Assembly: GCF_016735675.1 (NCBI RefSeq)
Contig: NZ_JAERSG010000006.1
Coordinates: 156,414 to 220,413 of the forward strand
DNA from: Nocardioides baculatus
GTDB lineage: Bacteria; Actinomycetota; Actinomycetes; Propionibacteriales; Nocardioidaceae
Direction: 5' to 3'
Length of the DNA stretch: 64,000 nt
The position numbers and the translations under genes were made by a program. Under the pieces are notes generated by a model. That model made no database searches and had not been told where the DNA came from. It saw only the letters and a list, made by a program, of their open reading frames with translations. Below are positions 1-8,700 of the stretch, piece after piece (the stretch's first letter is position 1; every line of letters starts with the position of its first letter).

Positions 1-71
1 GCCGCGGACGGGAACTGCCTCGCCAGCGCCAGACCGGCCAGGTCGTCCCACGAGAGCGCCACCCTCTGCAC
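1..71 (-). CDS. N-terminal fragment of an unidentified protein
   Basis: A leftward reading frame opens with GTG at 71 (or GTG at 62) and runs off the left edge, giving about 20 residues that begin VQRVALSWDDLAGLALARQF. The short amphipathic start with alternating Leu/Ala and Arg resembles the first helix of actinobacterial winged-helix DNA-binding (AlkZ-like) proteins, but this is too little sequence to assign a family. It would be divergent from the SRPBCC gene at 124. Confidence 0.25.
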   Translation of the reverse strand, partial: MQRVALSWDDLAGLALARQFPSA

Positions 72-123
72 GCTAGTGCCACCGGGATGGCCGGGACACC
101 CCTGACCGGGGTTGACTGGAGGC

Positions 124-591
124 ATGCCCCTCACCCTGCGCGCGAGCCGCAGCATCCCGGTCGCCGTCGACGTGGCGTACGCCGCCGTGCTCCCGATGCC
201 GCTGCCCCGGATCTTCAGCCGCCGCTACCTCGCCCTCCCGCCGATCAAGGAGGTCCGCGACCAGGACGGCGCGTGGGGGACGGTGGGCCAGACCCGCACG
301 ATCGTCCTGGCCGACGGCGGCACGATGCGCGAGACGCTCACCAGCCTCACGCCGGGTGTCGGCTTCGGCTACGACATCGCACCGGGCTCCGGGCCGCTGA
401 AGCCGCTCGTGGGCAGCGCGCAGGGCACGTGGTCCTTCGCCCCGGCGGGCAACGGCGTCGAGGTGTCGTGGCAGTGGATCGTCACGCCGACGCGCGTGGG
501 CGCGCTGGTCATGCCCGCGTTCGGGCGGATGTGGCAGGGCTACGCACGCCAGGCGCTGGAAGAGGTCGAGCAGGCACTGCTGGCGCGGTGA
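124..591 (+). CDS. SRPBCC-fold (START/polyketide-cyclase-like) protein
   Basis: Encodes about 155 residues with the SRPBCC layout: an opening strand (SRSIPVAVDVAYAAVL), a central strand-rich part with RYLALPPIKEV, and a C-terminal helix (FGRMWQGYARQALEEVEQAL). Proteins of this fold bind small hydrophobic ligands in a cavity; the ligand cannot be predicted here. The start is uncertain. ATG 124 follows GGAGG by only one base, so TTG 112 or a leaderless transcript are alternatives. It converges on the XdhC-like gene with one base between the stop codons. Confidence 0.65.
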   Translation: MPLTLRASRSIPVAVDVAYAAVLPMPLPRIFSRRYLALPPIKEVRDQDGAWGTVGQTRTIVLADGGTMRETLTSLTPGVGFGYDIAPGSGPLKPLVGSAQGTWSFAPAGNGVEVSWQWIVTPTRVGALVMPAFGRMWQGYARQALEEVEQALLAR

Positions 592-592
592 C

Positions 593-1045
593 TCAGCCGC
601 GCATCGCTCCGCCCGAGCGGCCGTAGGACTCGGCGACGATCTCGGCGACCACTGACAACGCGATCTCGCCGGGCGCCTTGCCCCCGAGGTCGTGACCGGC
701 GGGGACGTGCAGCTTGCTGACGTCGACGCCCTCCGCGACCAGCTCCTCGACGAGCCCGGCAGCCCGGCTCCGGCTCGCCATCATCGCGACGTAGGCCGCC
801 TCCGACGCGAGGGCGGCCCGCAGCACCGCCGGAGCGTCCGGGGCGTCGTGGTCGCACAGCACCACCGCGTCGCCCGGCTGCAGGTGGAGCCCCGGTCCGC
901 CGTCGTCCGCGGACTCGACCAGCACGGTGCGCCCGACCGTCGACGCGATCGCCGCGATGCACCGGGCGATGGGGTTGTCACTGAGGACCACCACCCGCCC
1001 CCGCTGCACCGGCTCCGGGATCCACGACTGCTGCCGCTCGCTCAC
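593..1045 (-). CDS. XdhC-family Rossmann-domain protein
   Basis: About 150 residues ending in the pattern of the XdhC/CoxI C-terminal domain: a Rossmann-like start (GRVVVLSDNPIARCI), then YVAMMASRSRAAGLVEEL, LHVPAGHDLGGKAPGEIALS and VVAEIVA. In that family this domain helps deliver the molybdenum cofactor to xanthine dehydrogenase-type enzymes. Full-length XdhC proteins are roughly twice as long and carry an N-terminal domain with conserved cysteines that is absent here. No molybdenum hydroxylase genes are adjacent. GTG 1045 is preferred; GTG 1054 adds three residues. The gene is divergent from the phosphotransferase gene, with only about 20 bases between starts. Confidence 0.75.
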   Translation of the reverse strand: MSERQQSWIPEPVQRGRVVVLSDNPIARCIAAIASTVGRTVLVESADDGGPGLHLQPGDAVVLCDHDAPDAPAVLRAALASEAAYVAMMASRSRAAGLVEELVAEGVDVSKLHVPAGHDLGGKAPGEIALSVVAEIVAESYGRSGGAMRG

Positions 1046-1068
1046 GACCCTCACCCTAGGGTCAAGGA

Positions 1069-2001
1069 GTGCCTGTCACCATCCCTAAGGGACTCCTGTC
1101 CCGGGCCGACCTGGGCGCCGACTGGGCGGCCTGGCTCGATCGGCTGCCGCGCAAGAGTGCCGACCTCGTCGACGAGTGGCACCTCCAGCAGACGGGACCC
1201 TCGCTCCACGGCTACTGCTCGCTCGTCGTCCCGGTCGTCGACGCCGACGGCGTACCCGGTGCCCTGAAGGTGACCTTCGACGGCGACGACGAGTCGCTGC
1301 ACGAGGCGCTGGCGCTCCAGCACTGGTCGGCTCGTGGCGCCGTCAGGCTGCGCCGCGCCGACCCGCGCCGCCGCGCGATGCTCCTCGACTGGCTGCCCGG
1401 CCCCGACCTCGCCGACATCTGGGACGTCGAGGCCTGCGAGGTCGTGGGCGGTCTCTACGGTCGCCTCCACATCCCCGCACTCCCGCAGCTCGCCTCCGTG
1501 TCGTCGTACGTGGAGCGATCGCTCCGCGAGCTCGACGAGCTCGGCCGCGACATCCCGGTCCCGCGGCGCTACGTCGAGCAGGCGCTGAGCCTCGGGCCCG
1601 ACCTGCTCGCCGACGAGCGCCCGATGGTGGTGGTCCACGGCGACCTGCACTACGCCAACGTGATGGCCGACGCCGCAGGGGAGTGGGTGGCCATCGACCC
1701 CAAGCCGATGGCGGGCGACGCGCACTACGAGCCTGCGCCGATGCTGTGGAACCGGATGGACGAGCTCAGCGGTCCGGGCGCGGTCGGGTCGGTGCGCGAC
1801 GGCCTGCGGCGGAGGTTCCACGCGCTCGTCGACACGGCCGGGCTCGACGAGGACCGGGCGCGGGACTGGGTCGTCGTACGCATGGTGGTGAATGCCGGCT
1901 GGTCGGTGCAGGACGCCCGGCGCGCCGGTCGGGACCTCGACGCCGACGAGCGGGACTGGATCACCCGCTGCATCGCGATCGTGAAGGCCGTGCAGGACTG
2001 A
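1069..2001 (+). CDS. Aminoglycoside/hydroxyurea phosphotransferase-family kinase
   Basis: 310 residues with the APH(6)/StrB-type kinase-like fold. The Brenner motif VVHGDLHYANVM has the catalytic His/Asp at about H190-D192, followed by AIDPKPMAGDAHYEPAP, where the Asp would bind magnesium and the PKP/GD pattern is typical of streptomycin 6-kinase-like enzymes. The predicted reaction is ATP-dependent phosphorylation of a hydroxyl group. Many chromosomal members have unknown natural substrates, so resistance should not be assumed. GTG 1069 overlaps the AAGGAG just upstream, so the transcript may be leaderless. Confidence 0.8.
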   Translation: MPVTIPKGLLSRADLGADWAAWLDRLPRKSADLVDEWHLQQTGPSLHGYCSLVVPVVDADGVPGALKVTFDGDDESLHEALALQHWSARGAVRLRRADPRRRAMLLDWLPGPDLADIWDVEACEVVGGLYGRLHIPALPQLASVSSYVERSLRELDELGRDIPVPRRYVEQALSLGPDLLADERPMVVVHGDLHYANVMADAAGEWVAIDPKPMAGDAHYEPAPMLWNRMDELSGPGAVGSVRDGLRRRFHALVDTAGLDEDRARDWVVVRMVVNAGWSVQDARRAGRDLDADERDWITRCIAIVKAVQD

Positions 2002-2172
2002 ACCGGCCGCCCCGTTGCTCCGAAAGTCGCATCCTGCGGGCGGATTCGGGACAAAACGCCGAGATTGCTACCACCCGGTAACGCAAGTGATCTAGGTTAC
2101 AGCCCAAGTCAGCCGCATCCCCCCGCTGTGTGGCGCTGTCGCGCCACGCTCCGACGAATGAGTAGGTAACAG

Positions 2173-3993
2173 ATGCCGACCACCATCGACACGGCCTTCC
2201 TCGACACCATGCCGGCCAACGTGGCCGTCCAGTTCTTCGGCCGCGTCGCCAAGACGCCGGACGCCGAGGCCTTCCGGTTCCCGCGTGGGGAGGCCTGGGA
2301 GTCCGTCACCTGGAAGCAGGTCGGCGACAAGGTCGAGGCCCTCGCCGCCGGCCTGATCGCGCTGGGCATCGAGCCCGAGCAGCGCGTCGGCATCGCCTCC
2401 GGCACCCGCTACGAGTGGATCCTGGCCGACCTCGCGGTGATGTGCGCCGCCGGCGCCACCACCACCGTCTACCCGAGCACCAACGCGGAGGACGTGGCCT
2501 ACATCCTCGGCGACTCGGAGAGCCGTGTGGTCTTCGCCGAGGACGACGACCAGATCAAGAAGCTCACCGACCACCGCGCCGAGCTCCCGCACATCACCAA
2601 GGTCGTCACCTTCGACGGCAAGGCCGACGGCGACTGGGTCATCACGCTCGACGACCTCGCCGAGCTGGGTGCCGCCAAGCTCGCGGACGACCCCGAGGTC
2701 GTCAAGACGGCGTCCGAGGCGGTCAGCCCCGACCAGCTCGCGACCCTGATCTACACCTCCGGCACGACCGGCCGCCCCAAGGGCGTCCGCCTGCGCCACA
2801 AGTCCTGGGTCTACGAGGGCGAGGCCATCAAGGCGCAGAAGATCCTCGACGAGTCCGACCTCCAGTTCCTCTGGCTGCCGATGGCCCACTCGTTCGGCAA
2901 GGTGCTCCTCTCCACCCAGCTCGCCTGCGGCTTCGCGTCCGCGGTCGACGGTCGCGTGGAGAAGATCGTCGACAACTGCGCCGCGGTGAAGCCGACGTTC
3001 ATGGGCGCCGCACCGCGCATCTTCGAGAAGGCCTACGGCCGGATCCAGACGATGCAGGCGGCCGAGGGCGGCGCCAAGGAGAAGATCTTCCACAAGGCGT
3101 TCGCGGTCGGCCTCGAGGTCGACCGGCTCAAGCGCGAGGGCAAGTCGGTCCCGCTGCCGCTCAAGGTCCAGCACGGCCTCTTCGACAAGCTCGTCTTCAG
3201 CAAGGTGCGCGAGCGCTTCGGCGGACGCGTGCGCTTCTTCATCTCCGGCTCCGCCGCCCTCAACCGGGAGATCGCCGAGTGGTTCAACGCCGCCGGCATC
3301 GTGATCCTCGAGGGCTACGGCATGACGGAGAACTCCGCCGGCGGCACGGTCAACCACCCCGACCGCAACCGCATCGGCACCGTCGGCCCCGCGCTGCCCG
3401 GCAGCGAGGTCAAGATCGGTGAGGGCGACGAGGTCATGCTGCGCGGCCCGCACGTCATGGAGGGCTACCACAACCTCCCGGAGGAGACGGCCAAGACGCT
3501 GACCTCCGACGGCTGGCTGCACACCGGCGACAAGGGCTCGCTCGACGCCGACGGCTACCTGACCATCACCGGTCGCATCAAGGAGCTCTTCAAGACCTCC
3601 GGCGGCAAGTACATCGCCCCGCCGGCGATCGAGTCGAAGTTCAAGGCGATCTGCCCCTACGCCGGCCAGTTCATGGTCTTCGGCAACGAGCGCAACTACG
3701 TCGTCGCGCTGATCACCCTCGACCCCGACGCGATGGCCGGCTGGGCCGCCGAGAACGGCATGGAGGGCAAGTCCTACACCGAGGTCGTCCAGAGCGACGC
3801 GGTGCACACGATGGTCAGCAACTACGTCGACGAGCTCAACGCCAAGCTCAACCGCTGGGAGACCATCAAGAAGTGGAAGCTCCTCGACCACGACCTCACC
3901 ATCGAGTCCGGTGAGCTCACCCCCTCGATGAAGGTCAAGCGCAACGTCGTGGAGGAGAACCACAAGGCGCTGATCGACGAGATGTACGCCTGA
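2173..3993 (+). CDS. fadD: Long-chain fatty-acid--CoA ligase (FadD15-like)
   Basis: 606 residues of the ANL adenylate-forming superfamily. It activates a fatty acid with ATP and transfers it to coenzyme A. Visible motifs are the P-loop-like YTSGTTGRPKG (residues 194-204), EGYGMTEN near residue 380, and GWLHTGDKG near 447, followed by the hinge and a C-terminal lysine region (GELTPSMKVKR). The length and order match actinobacterial FadD15-type ligases. It stands alone, with about 170 bases upstream and a strong hairpin just downstream, so it is probably monocistronic. Confidence 0.93.
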   Translation: MPTTIDTAFLDTMPANVAVQFFGRVAKTPDAEAFRFPRGEAWESVTWKQVGDKVEALAAGLIALGIEPEQRVGIASGTRYEWILADLAVMCAAGATTTVYPSTNAEDVAYILGDSESRVVFAEDDDQIKKLTDHRAELPHITKVVTFDGKADGDWVITLDDLAELGAAKLADDPEVVKTASEAVSPDQLATLIYTSGTTGRPKGVRLRHKSWVYEGEAIKAQKILDESDLQFLWLPMAHSFGKVLLSTQLACGFASAVDGRVEKIVDNCAAVKPTFMGAAPRIFEKAYGRIQTMQAAEGGAKEKIFHKAFAVGLEVDRLKREGKSVPLPLKVQHGLFDKLVFSKVRERFGGRVRFFISGSAALNREIAEWFNAAGIVILEGYGMTENSAGGTVNHPDRNRIGTVGPALPGSEVKIGEGDEVMLRGPHVMEGYHNLPEETAKTLTSDGWLHTGDKGSLDADGYLTITGRIKELFKTSGGKYIAPPAIESKFKAICPYAGQFMVFGNERNYVVALITLDPDAMAGWAAENGMEGKSYTEVVQSDAVHTMVSNYVDELNAKLNRWETIKKWKLLDHDLTIESGELTPSMKVKRNVVEENHKALIDEMYA

Positions 3994-4012
3994 CGCACCA
4001 CGTAGGACACGC

Positions 4013-4044
4013 GCGGGGGCCGGTGGGTGACCACTGGCCCCCGC
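4013..4044 (+). terminator. Hairpin terminator after fadD
   Basis: A 14-bp stem with one G.T wobble pairs 4013-4026 with 4031-4044 around a GTGA tetraloop, starting 20 bases after the fadD stop. There is no U tract, which is usual for high-GC actinobacterial terminators. Called from the sequence alone. Confidence 0.7.
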
Positions 4045-4063
4045 GGCGCGTCTGCGTGGTTGG

Positions 4064-5290
4064 ATGACGACCGTGCCCCCCGCTCAACCCGACGGCGACG
4101 TCGCGCCCGAGGACGGCCTGCTCCCCGACGAGTCGTGGGCGGAGTTCGGCCGCAAGCCGTTCGGCCTCTACGTGCACGTGCCGTTCTGCAGCGTGCGCTG
4201 CGGCTACTGCGACTTCAACACCTACACCGCTCACGAGCTCGGCGACGAGGTCGGCGCCAGCCGGTCGTCGTACGCAGAGGCGGCGATCGGTGAGATCCGC
4301 TTCGCCCGCCACGTGCTGGGCCACCGCGACGTCACCATCGACACGATCTTCTTCGGCGGAGGGACGCCGACCCTGCTGAAGCCGGCCGACCTCGGGGCGG
4401 TCCTGGCCAGCGCGGCGGCCGAGTTCGGACTGGCCGACGACGTCGAGATCACCACCGAGGCCAACCCCGACAGCGTCGCCGCGTGGGACCTCGAGGAGCT
4501 GCGCACGGCCGGCTTCAACCGGATCAGCTTCGGCATGCAGTCGGCCGTCGACCACGTGCTGCGCACGCTCGACCGCACCCACGACCCGATGCGCGTGCCA
4601 GCGGTCGTCGACTGGGCGCGGCAGGCCGGCTTCGACGACGTCAGCCTCGACCTCATCTACGGCACGCCCGGCGAGTCGATCGCCGACTGGGAGACGTCGG
4701 TGGACACGGCGCTGGCCTGCGAGCCCGACCACGTCTCGGCGTACTCCCTCATCGTCGAGGAGGGCACCGCGATGGGGCGCCAGGTCGCGCGCGGCGAGCT
4801 GCCGATGCCCGACGAGGACGACCTCGCCGACAAGTACCTGCTGGCCGACGAGCGGTTCTCGGCCGCGGGCCTCGGGTGGTACGAGGTCTCCAACTGGGCG
4901 AGCTCGCCCGACCACTGGTGCCGGCACAACCAGCTCTACTGGACCGGTGGCCACTGGTGGGGCGTCGGGCCCGGCGCCCACTCGCACGTCGGCGGGACGC
5001 GGTGGTGGAACGTCAAGCACCCGGCGGCGTACGCCGAGAGGCTGGCGCGCGGCGTCTCACCCGCGCTGGCCCGCGAGGTCCTCGGCTACCGCGACCAGAA
5101 GGTCGAGCGGATCCTGCTCGAGATCCGGCTCGTCGAGGGGCTGCCGGTCACCGCGCTCGACGCCCACGGCCGCTCGCAGATCGCGCGCCTGGTCGCCGAC
5201 GGGCTCGTCGACCTCGTCGCCGAGCGACTGGTCCTCACGCTGCGCGGCCGGCTGCTCGCCGACGCGATCGTGCGCGACCTCGTCGACTGA
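4064..5290 (+). CDS. hemW: Heme chaperone HemW / HemN-like radical SAM protein
   Basis: 408 residues. The radical SAM cluster motif C42-x3-C46-x2-C49 is followed at once by D-F-N-T-Y, the HemW signature. FFGGGTPTLL and the ITTEANPDS strand follow, then a C-terminal HemN domain (SNWASSPDHWCRHNQLYW, GVGPGAHSH). HemW binds heme and delivers it to acceptor proteins; annotation as oxygen-independent coproporphyrinogen oxidase is common, but the C-x3-C-x2-C lacks the fourth HemN cysteine. In many actinobacteria this gene lies just upstream of hrcA-dnaJ, as here. Confidence 0.93.
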   Translation: MTTVPPAQPDGDVAPEDGLLPDESWAEFGRKPFGLYVHVPFCSVRCGYCDFNTYTAHELGDEVGASRSSYAEAAIGEIRFARHVLGHRDVTIDTIFFGGGTPTLLKPADLGAVLASAAAEFGLADDVEITTEANPDSVAAWDLEELRTAGFNRISFGMQSAVDHVLRTLDRTHDPMRVPAVVDWARQAGFDDVSLDLIYGTPGESIADWETSVDTALACEPDHVSAYSLIVEEGTAMGRQVARGELPMPDEDDLADKYLLADERFSAAGLGWYEVSNWASSPDHWCRHNQLYWTGGHWWGVGPGAHSHVGGTRWWNVKHPAAYAERLARGVSPALAREVLGYRDQKVERILLEIRLVEGLPVTALDAHGRSQIARLVADGLVDLVAERLVLTLRGRLLADAIVRDLVD

Positions 5291-5403
5291 GCGGTCGCGG
5301 TCGCCGCCCCCAGGTTCCCGAGAGGCTCCACGGGATCTGGGTGAAGCCGTGCCAATCTGCGAAGCGGATGGCACGCTTTCCCCGGGCAACAACGGGGAGC
5401 AGC

Positions 5404-7230
5404 ATGGTCAGTGACGACGGCATGACGACGCCGGACGAGCACGGACGTCCGAGCAGCTGGGGCGGCGCTGAGGCGTGGAACCTGCTGCGCCGCATCGCCG
5501 TGGACGCGCGGCGTCGCCACGGGTTCCGGGTCGCTGGGGTCGAGGTGCTGCGGGGTGACGGACTCCTCGAGCTCGTCGCCTTCACCGGCCGGTCGGACTA
5601 CGAGGCCGTCGGTACGGGCACCAGCTTCTCGCGCGTCCACGTGGAGCAGGTCCTGGAGCTCGGGACCCGCTACGGCAGGTTCGTGTTCCTGCCGGAGGAG
5701 GACATGGACCCCGACCTCCAGGTGGCGGTGGGTGGCTACGGCTACGTGCCGGAGATACCCGAGTCGTCCGACCCCGATGCCTGGCGTCCGCTGGACATGC
5801 TGGTGGGGCACGTGGTCGATCAGACGGGCAGCACGCGTGCGCTCCTGCACCTCGACGATCCGGTCACCGGTCGACGGCCCCCGGCCGGGGAGCTGCAGGA
5901 GATCGCCGAGAGCCTGGAGGTGTCGTTGCTGGCCATCCTCGCGATCGTCGACCGCGAGGAGCTCACGAGGCGCTCCCGGCTCGACGAGCTCTCCCGCGCC
6001 GTGGTGCGTGCCTCGTCCGGACACGCGGGCAGCACCGACCTGATCACCCTGGTCCATCCCGACCTGGTGGTCGGGTTCCGCGCCCTGTCCGTCGAGGTCC
6101 TCCTTCTCGACGGCGACGTGTTCGCGCCGGGGCCGGGGATCGTCGCCGAGTGGGCCGACGAGGTGCGTACCGCCGTGGAGGAGGCCAGCCGACGAGCGTG
6201 GGACCGGGAGACGTTGGTCGTCGTGGACCGGGACCGGGTCTGGGGGGACGACGAGCTGGACCGGGCCCATCATCGAGACCTGGCCGGTCACCTCGTGGAC
6301 CACGCGGCGCACGAGCTGTTGCTGGTGCCCGTGGGATCGGGAGGCGAGCCGATCGGCGTCCTGGTCGTGGTCCGTGACTCGGCGGCGGACCGCTGGACCA
6401 TCGGCGAGGGCCACGGGGCCGTCGCCGTGGGTCACGACCTGGGCCGGGCGCTGCTCAGCGCCCGCGCGTACGAGCGCGAGGTGCAGCTGGTCGAGCAGCT
6501 GCGGCGCGTCGACGACCACCGTCGCCAGCTGGTGGCGACGATCTCGCACGAGCTGAAGACGCCCTTGGCCGCCATCCTCGGGCACGTGGACCTGCTGCAC
6601 GACGACGGCACGCTCGGTCCCGACGCGAACACGTCCCTCGACGTGCTCGACCGCAGCACCTCGCGCCTCGTCTCGCTCGTGGACAACCTGCTCATGCTCA
6701 GCCGCCTGGAGAGCGCGGACACACCGCCGGTCGACGAGGTGGTCGAGCTCGGCGGCCTGCTCGACGAGGTCATGCTCGACGAGGCCGCGCTCGCCGCGCT
6801 CGGCGGGGTCACGCTCCACCGCACCACGCGGGGGAGCGGGATGACGGTTGCCGGTGACCGGGAGGAGCTGCGTCGCCTGATGGCGAACCTGATCAGCAAC
6901 GCGGTGAAGTACGCCCGGGCCGGAGGAACCGTGCGAGTGTCACTGGCGGCGCACGACGGTCACGTGGTCTTCTCCTGCGCCGACGACGGCATTGGGATCT
7001 CCGCCGAGGACCAGCTGCGCCTGAGCGAGGAGTTCTTCCGCTCGACCAACCCGGACGCGGTCCGGCGTGCCGGCACGGGCCTGGGCCTGGCCATCGTCCG
7101 GCGCATCCTCAGCCGCTGCGGTGGCCGCCTCGAGGTGGAGAGCGAGCTCGACTCCGGGACGACGATGACGGTGATCCTGCCCGCGGCCGGGGATGCGCCG
7201 ACAGCTGCTGGTGCTACGGCTGGGTCGTGA
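5404..7230 (+). CDS. Soluble GAF-type sensor histidine kinase
   Basis: 608 residues from ATG 5404, which follows GGGGAG at good spacing. The N-terminal 350 residues look like one or two GAF-type sensor modules without transmembrane helices. A HisKA domain follows with ATISHELKTPL (phospho-acceptor near H382), then a HATPase_c domain with NLISNAVKYA (N box), DDGIGIS (G1) and GTGLGLAIV (G2). It should autophosphorylate in response to a cytoplasmic or membrane-derived cue. No response regulator is adjacent, so it is an orphan kinase. Its last 17 bases overlap the convergent DUF3097 gene. Confidence 0.88.
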   Translation: MVSDDGMTTPDEHGRPSSWGGAEAWNLLRRIAVDARRRHGFRVAGVEVLRGDGLLELVAFTGRSDYEAVGTGTSFSRVHVEQVLELGTRYGRFVFLPEEDMDPDLQVAVGGYGYVPEIPESSDPDAWRPLDMLVGHVVDQTGSTRALLHLDDPVTGRRPPAGELQEIAESLEVSLLAILAIVDREELTRRSRLDELSRAVVRASSGHAGSTDLITLVHPDLVVGFRALSVEVLLLDGDVFAPGPGIVAEWADEVRTAVEEASRRAWDRETLVVVDRDRVWGDDELDRAHHRDLAGHLVDHAAHELLLVPVGSGGEPIGVLVVVRDSAADRWTIGEGHGAVAVGHDLGRALLSARAYEREVQLVEQLRRVDDHRRQLVATISHELKTPLAAILGHVDLLHDDGTLGPDANTSLDVLDRSTSRLVSLVDNLLMLSRLESADTPPVDEVVELGGLLDEVMLDEAALAALGGVTLHRTTRGSGMTVAGDREELRRLMANLISNAVKYARAGGTVRVSLAAHDGHVVFSCADDGIGISAEDQLRLSEEFFRSTNPDAVRRAGTGLGLAIVRRILSRCGGRLEVESELDSGTTMTVILPAAGDAPTAAGATAGS

Positions 7231-8062
7231 AGTCGATGAGCTCTTCCACCCGGCCGAGGAGGGCGGGCTCGAGGTCGGCGTAGGACGTGACGCGGCCGAG
7301 GATGTGCTTCCAGGCGCGGGCGATGTCGGCCTGGTCGCGGTGCGGCCAGCCGAGCTGCTGGCAGGTGCCGGTCTTCCAGTCGATGCCGCGCGGGACCGAG
7401 GGCCACGTCGCGATGCCGAGCCGGTCGGGCTTCACGGCCTGCCAGACGTCGATGAACGGGTGACCGACGACCAGCACGTGCTTGCCGACGGGGGAGCGGG
7501 CGATGCCCTGCGCGATCCGCGCCTCCTTCGACCCCGGGACGAGGTGATCGACGAGGACGCCGACACGGCGGTCGGGGCCGGGACGGAAGTCGCGCAGGTG
7601 GTCGGCGAGGTCGTCGACACCGCCGAGGTACTCCACGACGACGCCCTCGATCCGCAGGTCGTCGCCCCACACCTTCTCGACCAGCTCGGCGTCGTGACGG
7701 CCCTCGACGAAGATCCGGCTGGCCCGGGCGACCCGGGCCTTGGCGCCCTGCACGGCGACCGACCCGGACGCCGTACGCGTGGGGGCCGCGGGCGCGCCCG
7801 ACCGGACCGGGCGGGTGAGGATGACCGGCTTGCCCTCGATCAGGAAGCCGGGGCCGAGCGGGAACGTACGCCGCTTGCCGCGGCGGTCCTCGAGCGTGAG
7901 CGTGTCGATGTCGCGGTCGACGGCGACGACCTCGCCGCACCAGTCGGTGGTGACCTCCTCGACGACCATGCCGATCTCCGTCGGCACCTCCACGGCGCGA
8001 CCTTTGCGCGGGGCTTTCCAATCACCCGAAAGGACGTCGGTTCCGTAGCGATCGAGAGGCAC
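7214..8062 (-). CDS. DUF3097 family protein
   Basis: 282 residues that match the conserved actinobacterial DUF3097 family as I know it: DRYGTDVLSGDW near the N terminus, VPTEIGMVVEEV, TLEDRRGKRRTFPLGPGFLI, and IFVEGRHDAELVEKVWGDDL. The last segment resembles a Toprim-like core, so a nucleic-acid role is possible but unproven. GTG 8062 puts the start right before the conserved RYG segment; TACCGT about 9 bases upstream could be a -10 box for a leaderless mRNA. It converges on the histidine kinase with a 17-bp overlap. Confidence 0.8.
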   Translation of the reverse strand: MPLDRYGTDVLSGDWKAPRKGRAVEVPTEIGMVVEEVTTDWCGEVVAVDRDIDTLTLEDRRGKRRTFPLGPGFLIEGKPVILTRPVRSGAPAAPTRTASGSVAVQGAKARVARASRIFVEGRHDAELVEKVWGDDLRIEGVVVEYLGGVDDLADHLRDFRPGPDRRVGVLVDHLVPGSKEARIAQGIARSPVGKHVLVVGHPFIDVWQAVKPDRLGIATWPSVPRGIDWKTGTCQQLGWPHRDQADIARAWKHILGRVTSYADLEPALLGRVEELIDFTTQP

Positions 8063-8108
8063 CGCACTACGGTAGGCACCCACACACGATCTCGGGGGAG
8101 GCCACGCC

Positions 8109-8369
8109 GTGACCACGCGCGCGACCACGTCACACCAGCACGTCCAGCACATCCAGCACGTCACCGCGGTCCGACCCGCGCGGCGCCCGACCCGCTGGGG
8201 GCGGGTCCGGGCCCTCCTGACGCGGGAGCAGGGCGAGGAGGACGGCGTCTTCCGCCCGGTGCGGCTGCCGATGTGGATCGACCTCGGCATCTCGGCCGCG
8301 ATCATCCTGGTCGTGGCCGCCAGCTTCGTCGGCTTCATCGTGTGGCTCGCCCGGACCCAGGGCCGCTGA
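8109..8369 (+). CDS. Small single-pass membrane protein
   Basis: 86 residues. A basic, His-rich N terminus (HQHVQHIQHV) and a cytoplasmic-looking loop precede one strong transmembrane helix (ISAAIILVVAASFVGFIVWL) and a short RTQGR tail. GTG 8109 is preceded by GGGGGAGG. Translationally coupled to the next small membrane gene, whose ATG overlaps this stop by one base. No family recognised; the pair may form a small membrane complex. Confidence 0.65.
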   Translation: MTTRATTSHQHVQHIQHVTAVRPARRPTRWGRVRALLTREQGEEDGVFRPVRLPMWIDLGISAAIILVVAASFVGFIVWLARTQGR

Positions 8370-8674
8370 TGGCGCGCAACCGGCCCACGCAGCAGTCCGC
8401 GATCGCCAGGTCGTTCGGCGGTCGCAGCGGCTTCGTCTCCGAGGAGCTCACCAGCCGGGACCAGCCGGGCGAGCAGATGAGCCGGTGGGAGCGCAGCGCC
8501 GCCTGGCTCAACTGGCGGGACTCGCACAACCACTACGAGGAGTACGCCGACGACAACCGGTTCCGCTTCGGCCGCCTGCTCCCGTCCTACGAGCTGGTGA
8601 TCGCCATCGGCATCGCACTCGTCTTCGTCGGTGGCTACGCGGTGTTCATCGCGTTCCTCGCGCTGACGCGCTAG
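8369..8674 (+). CDS. Small membrane protein, C-terminal anchor
   Basis: 101 residues. ATG 8369 overlaps the previous stop (TGATG), so the two are co-translated. A hydrophilic N-terminal 70 residues with aromatic and acidic patches (WLNWRDSHNHYEEYADDNRF) is followed by one C-terminal transmembrane helix (LVIAIGIALVFVGGYAVFIA). Function unknown. A 14-bp perfect hairpin lies about 95 bases downstream. Confidence 0.65.
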   Translation: MARNRPTQQSAIARSFGGRSGFVSEELTSRDQPGEQMSRWERSAAWLNWRDSHNHYEEYADDNRFRFGRLLPSYELVIAIGIALVFVGGYAVFIAFLALTR

Positions 8675-8700
8675 CCCGCTGACCTGCGCCAGTGCTGCGC

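Noticed and set aside
1069..2001. Acquired aminoglycoside resistance gene
   Set aside because: It shares composition and spacing with its neighbours, has no mobile element nearby, and the family has many housekeeping chromosomal members.
2092..3963. Long leftward open frame (623 codons) opposite fadD
   Set aside because: It mirrors the third-position GC bias of fadD, has a Leu/Val/Asp/Gly-rich low-complexity translation and no domain.
4064..5290. Oxygen-independent coproporphyrinogen III oxidase (HemN)
   Set aside because: The cluster motif is C-x3-C-x2-C followed by D-F, lacking the fourth Cys of true HemN, so HemW fits better.
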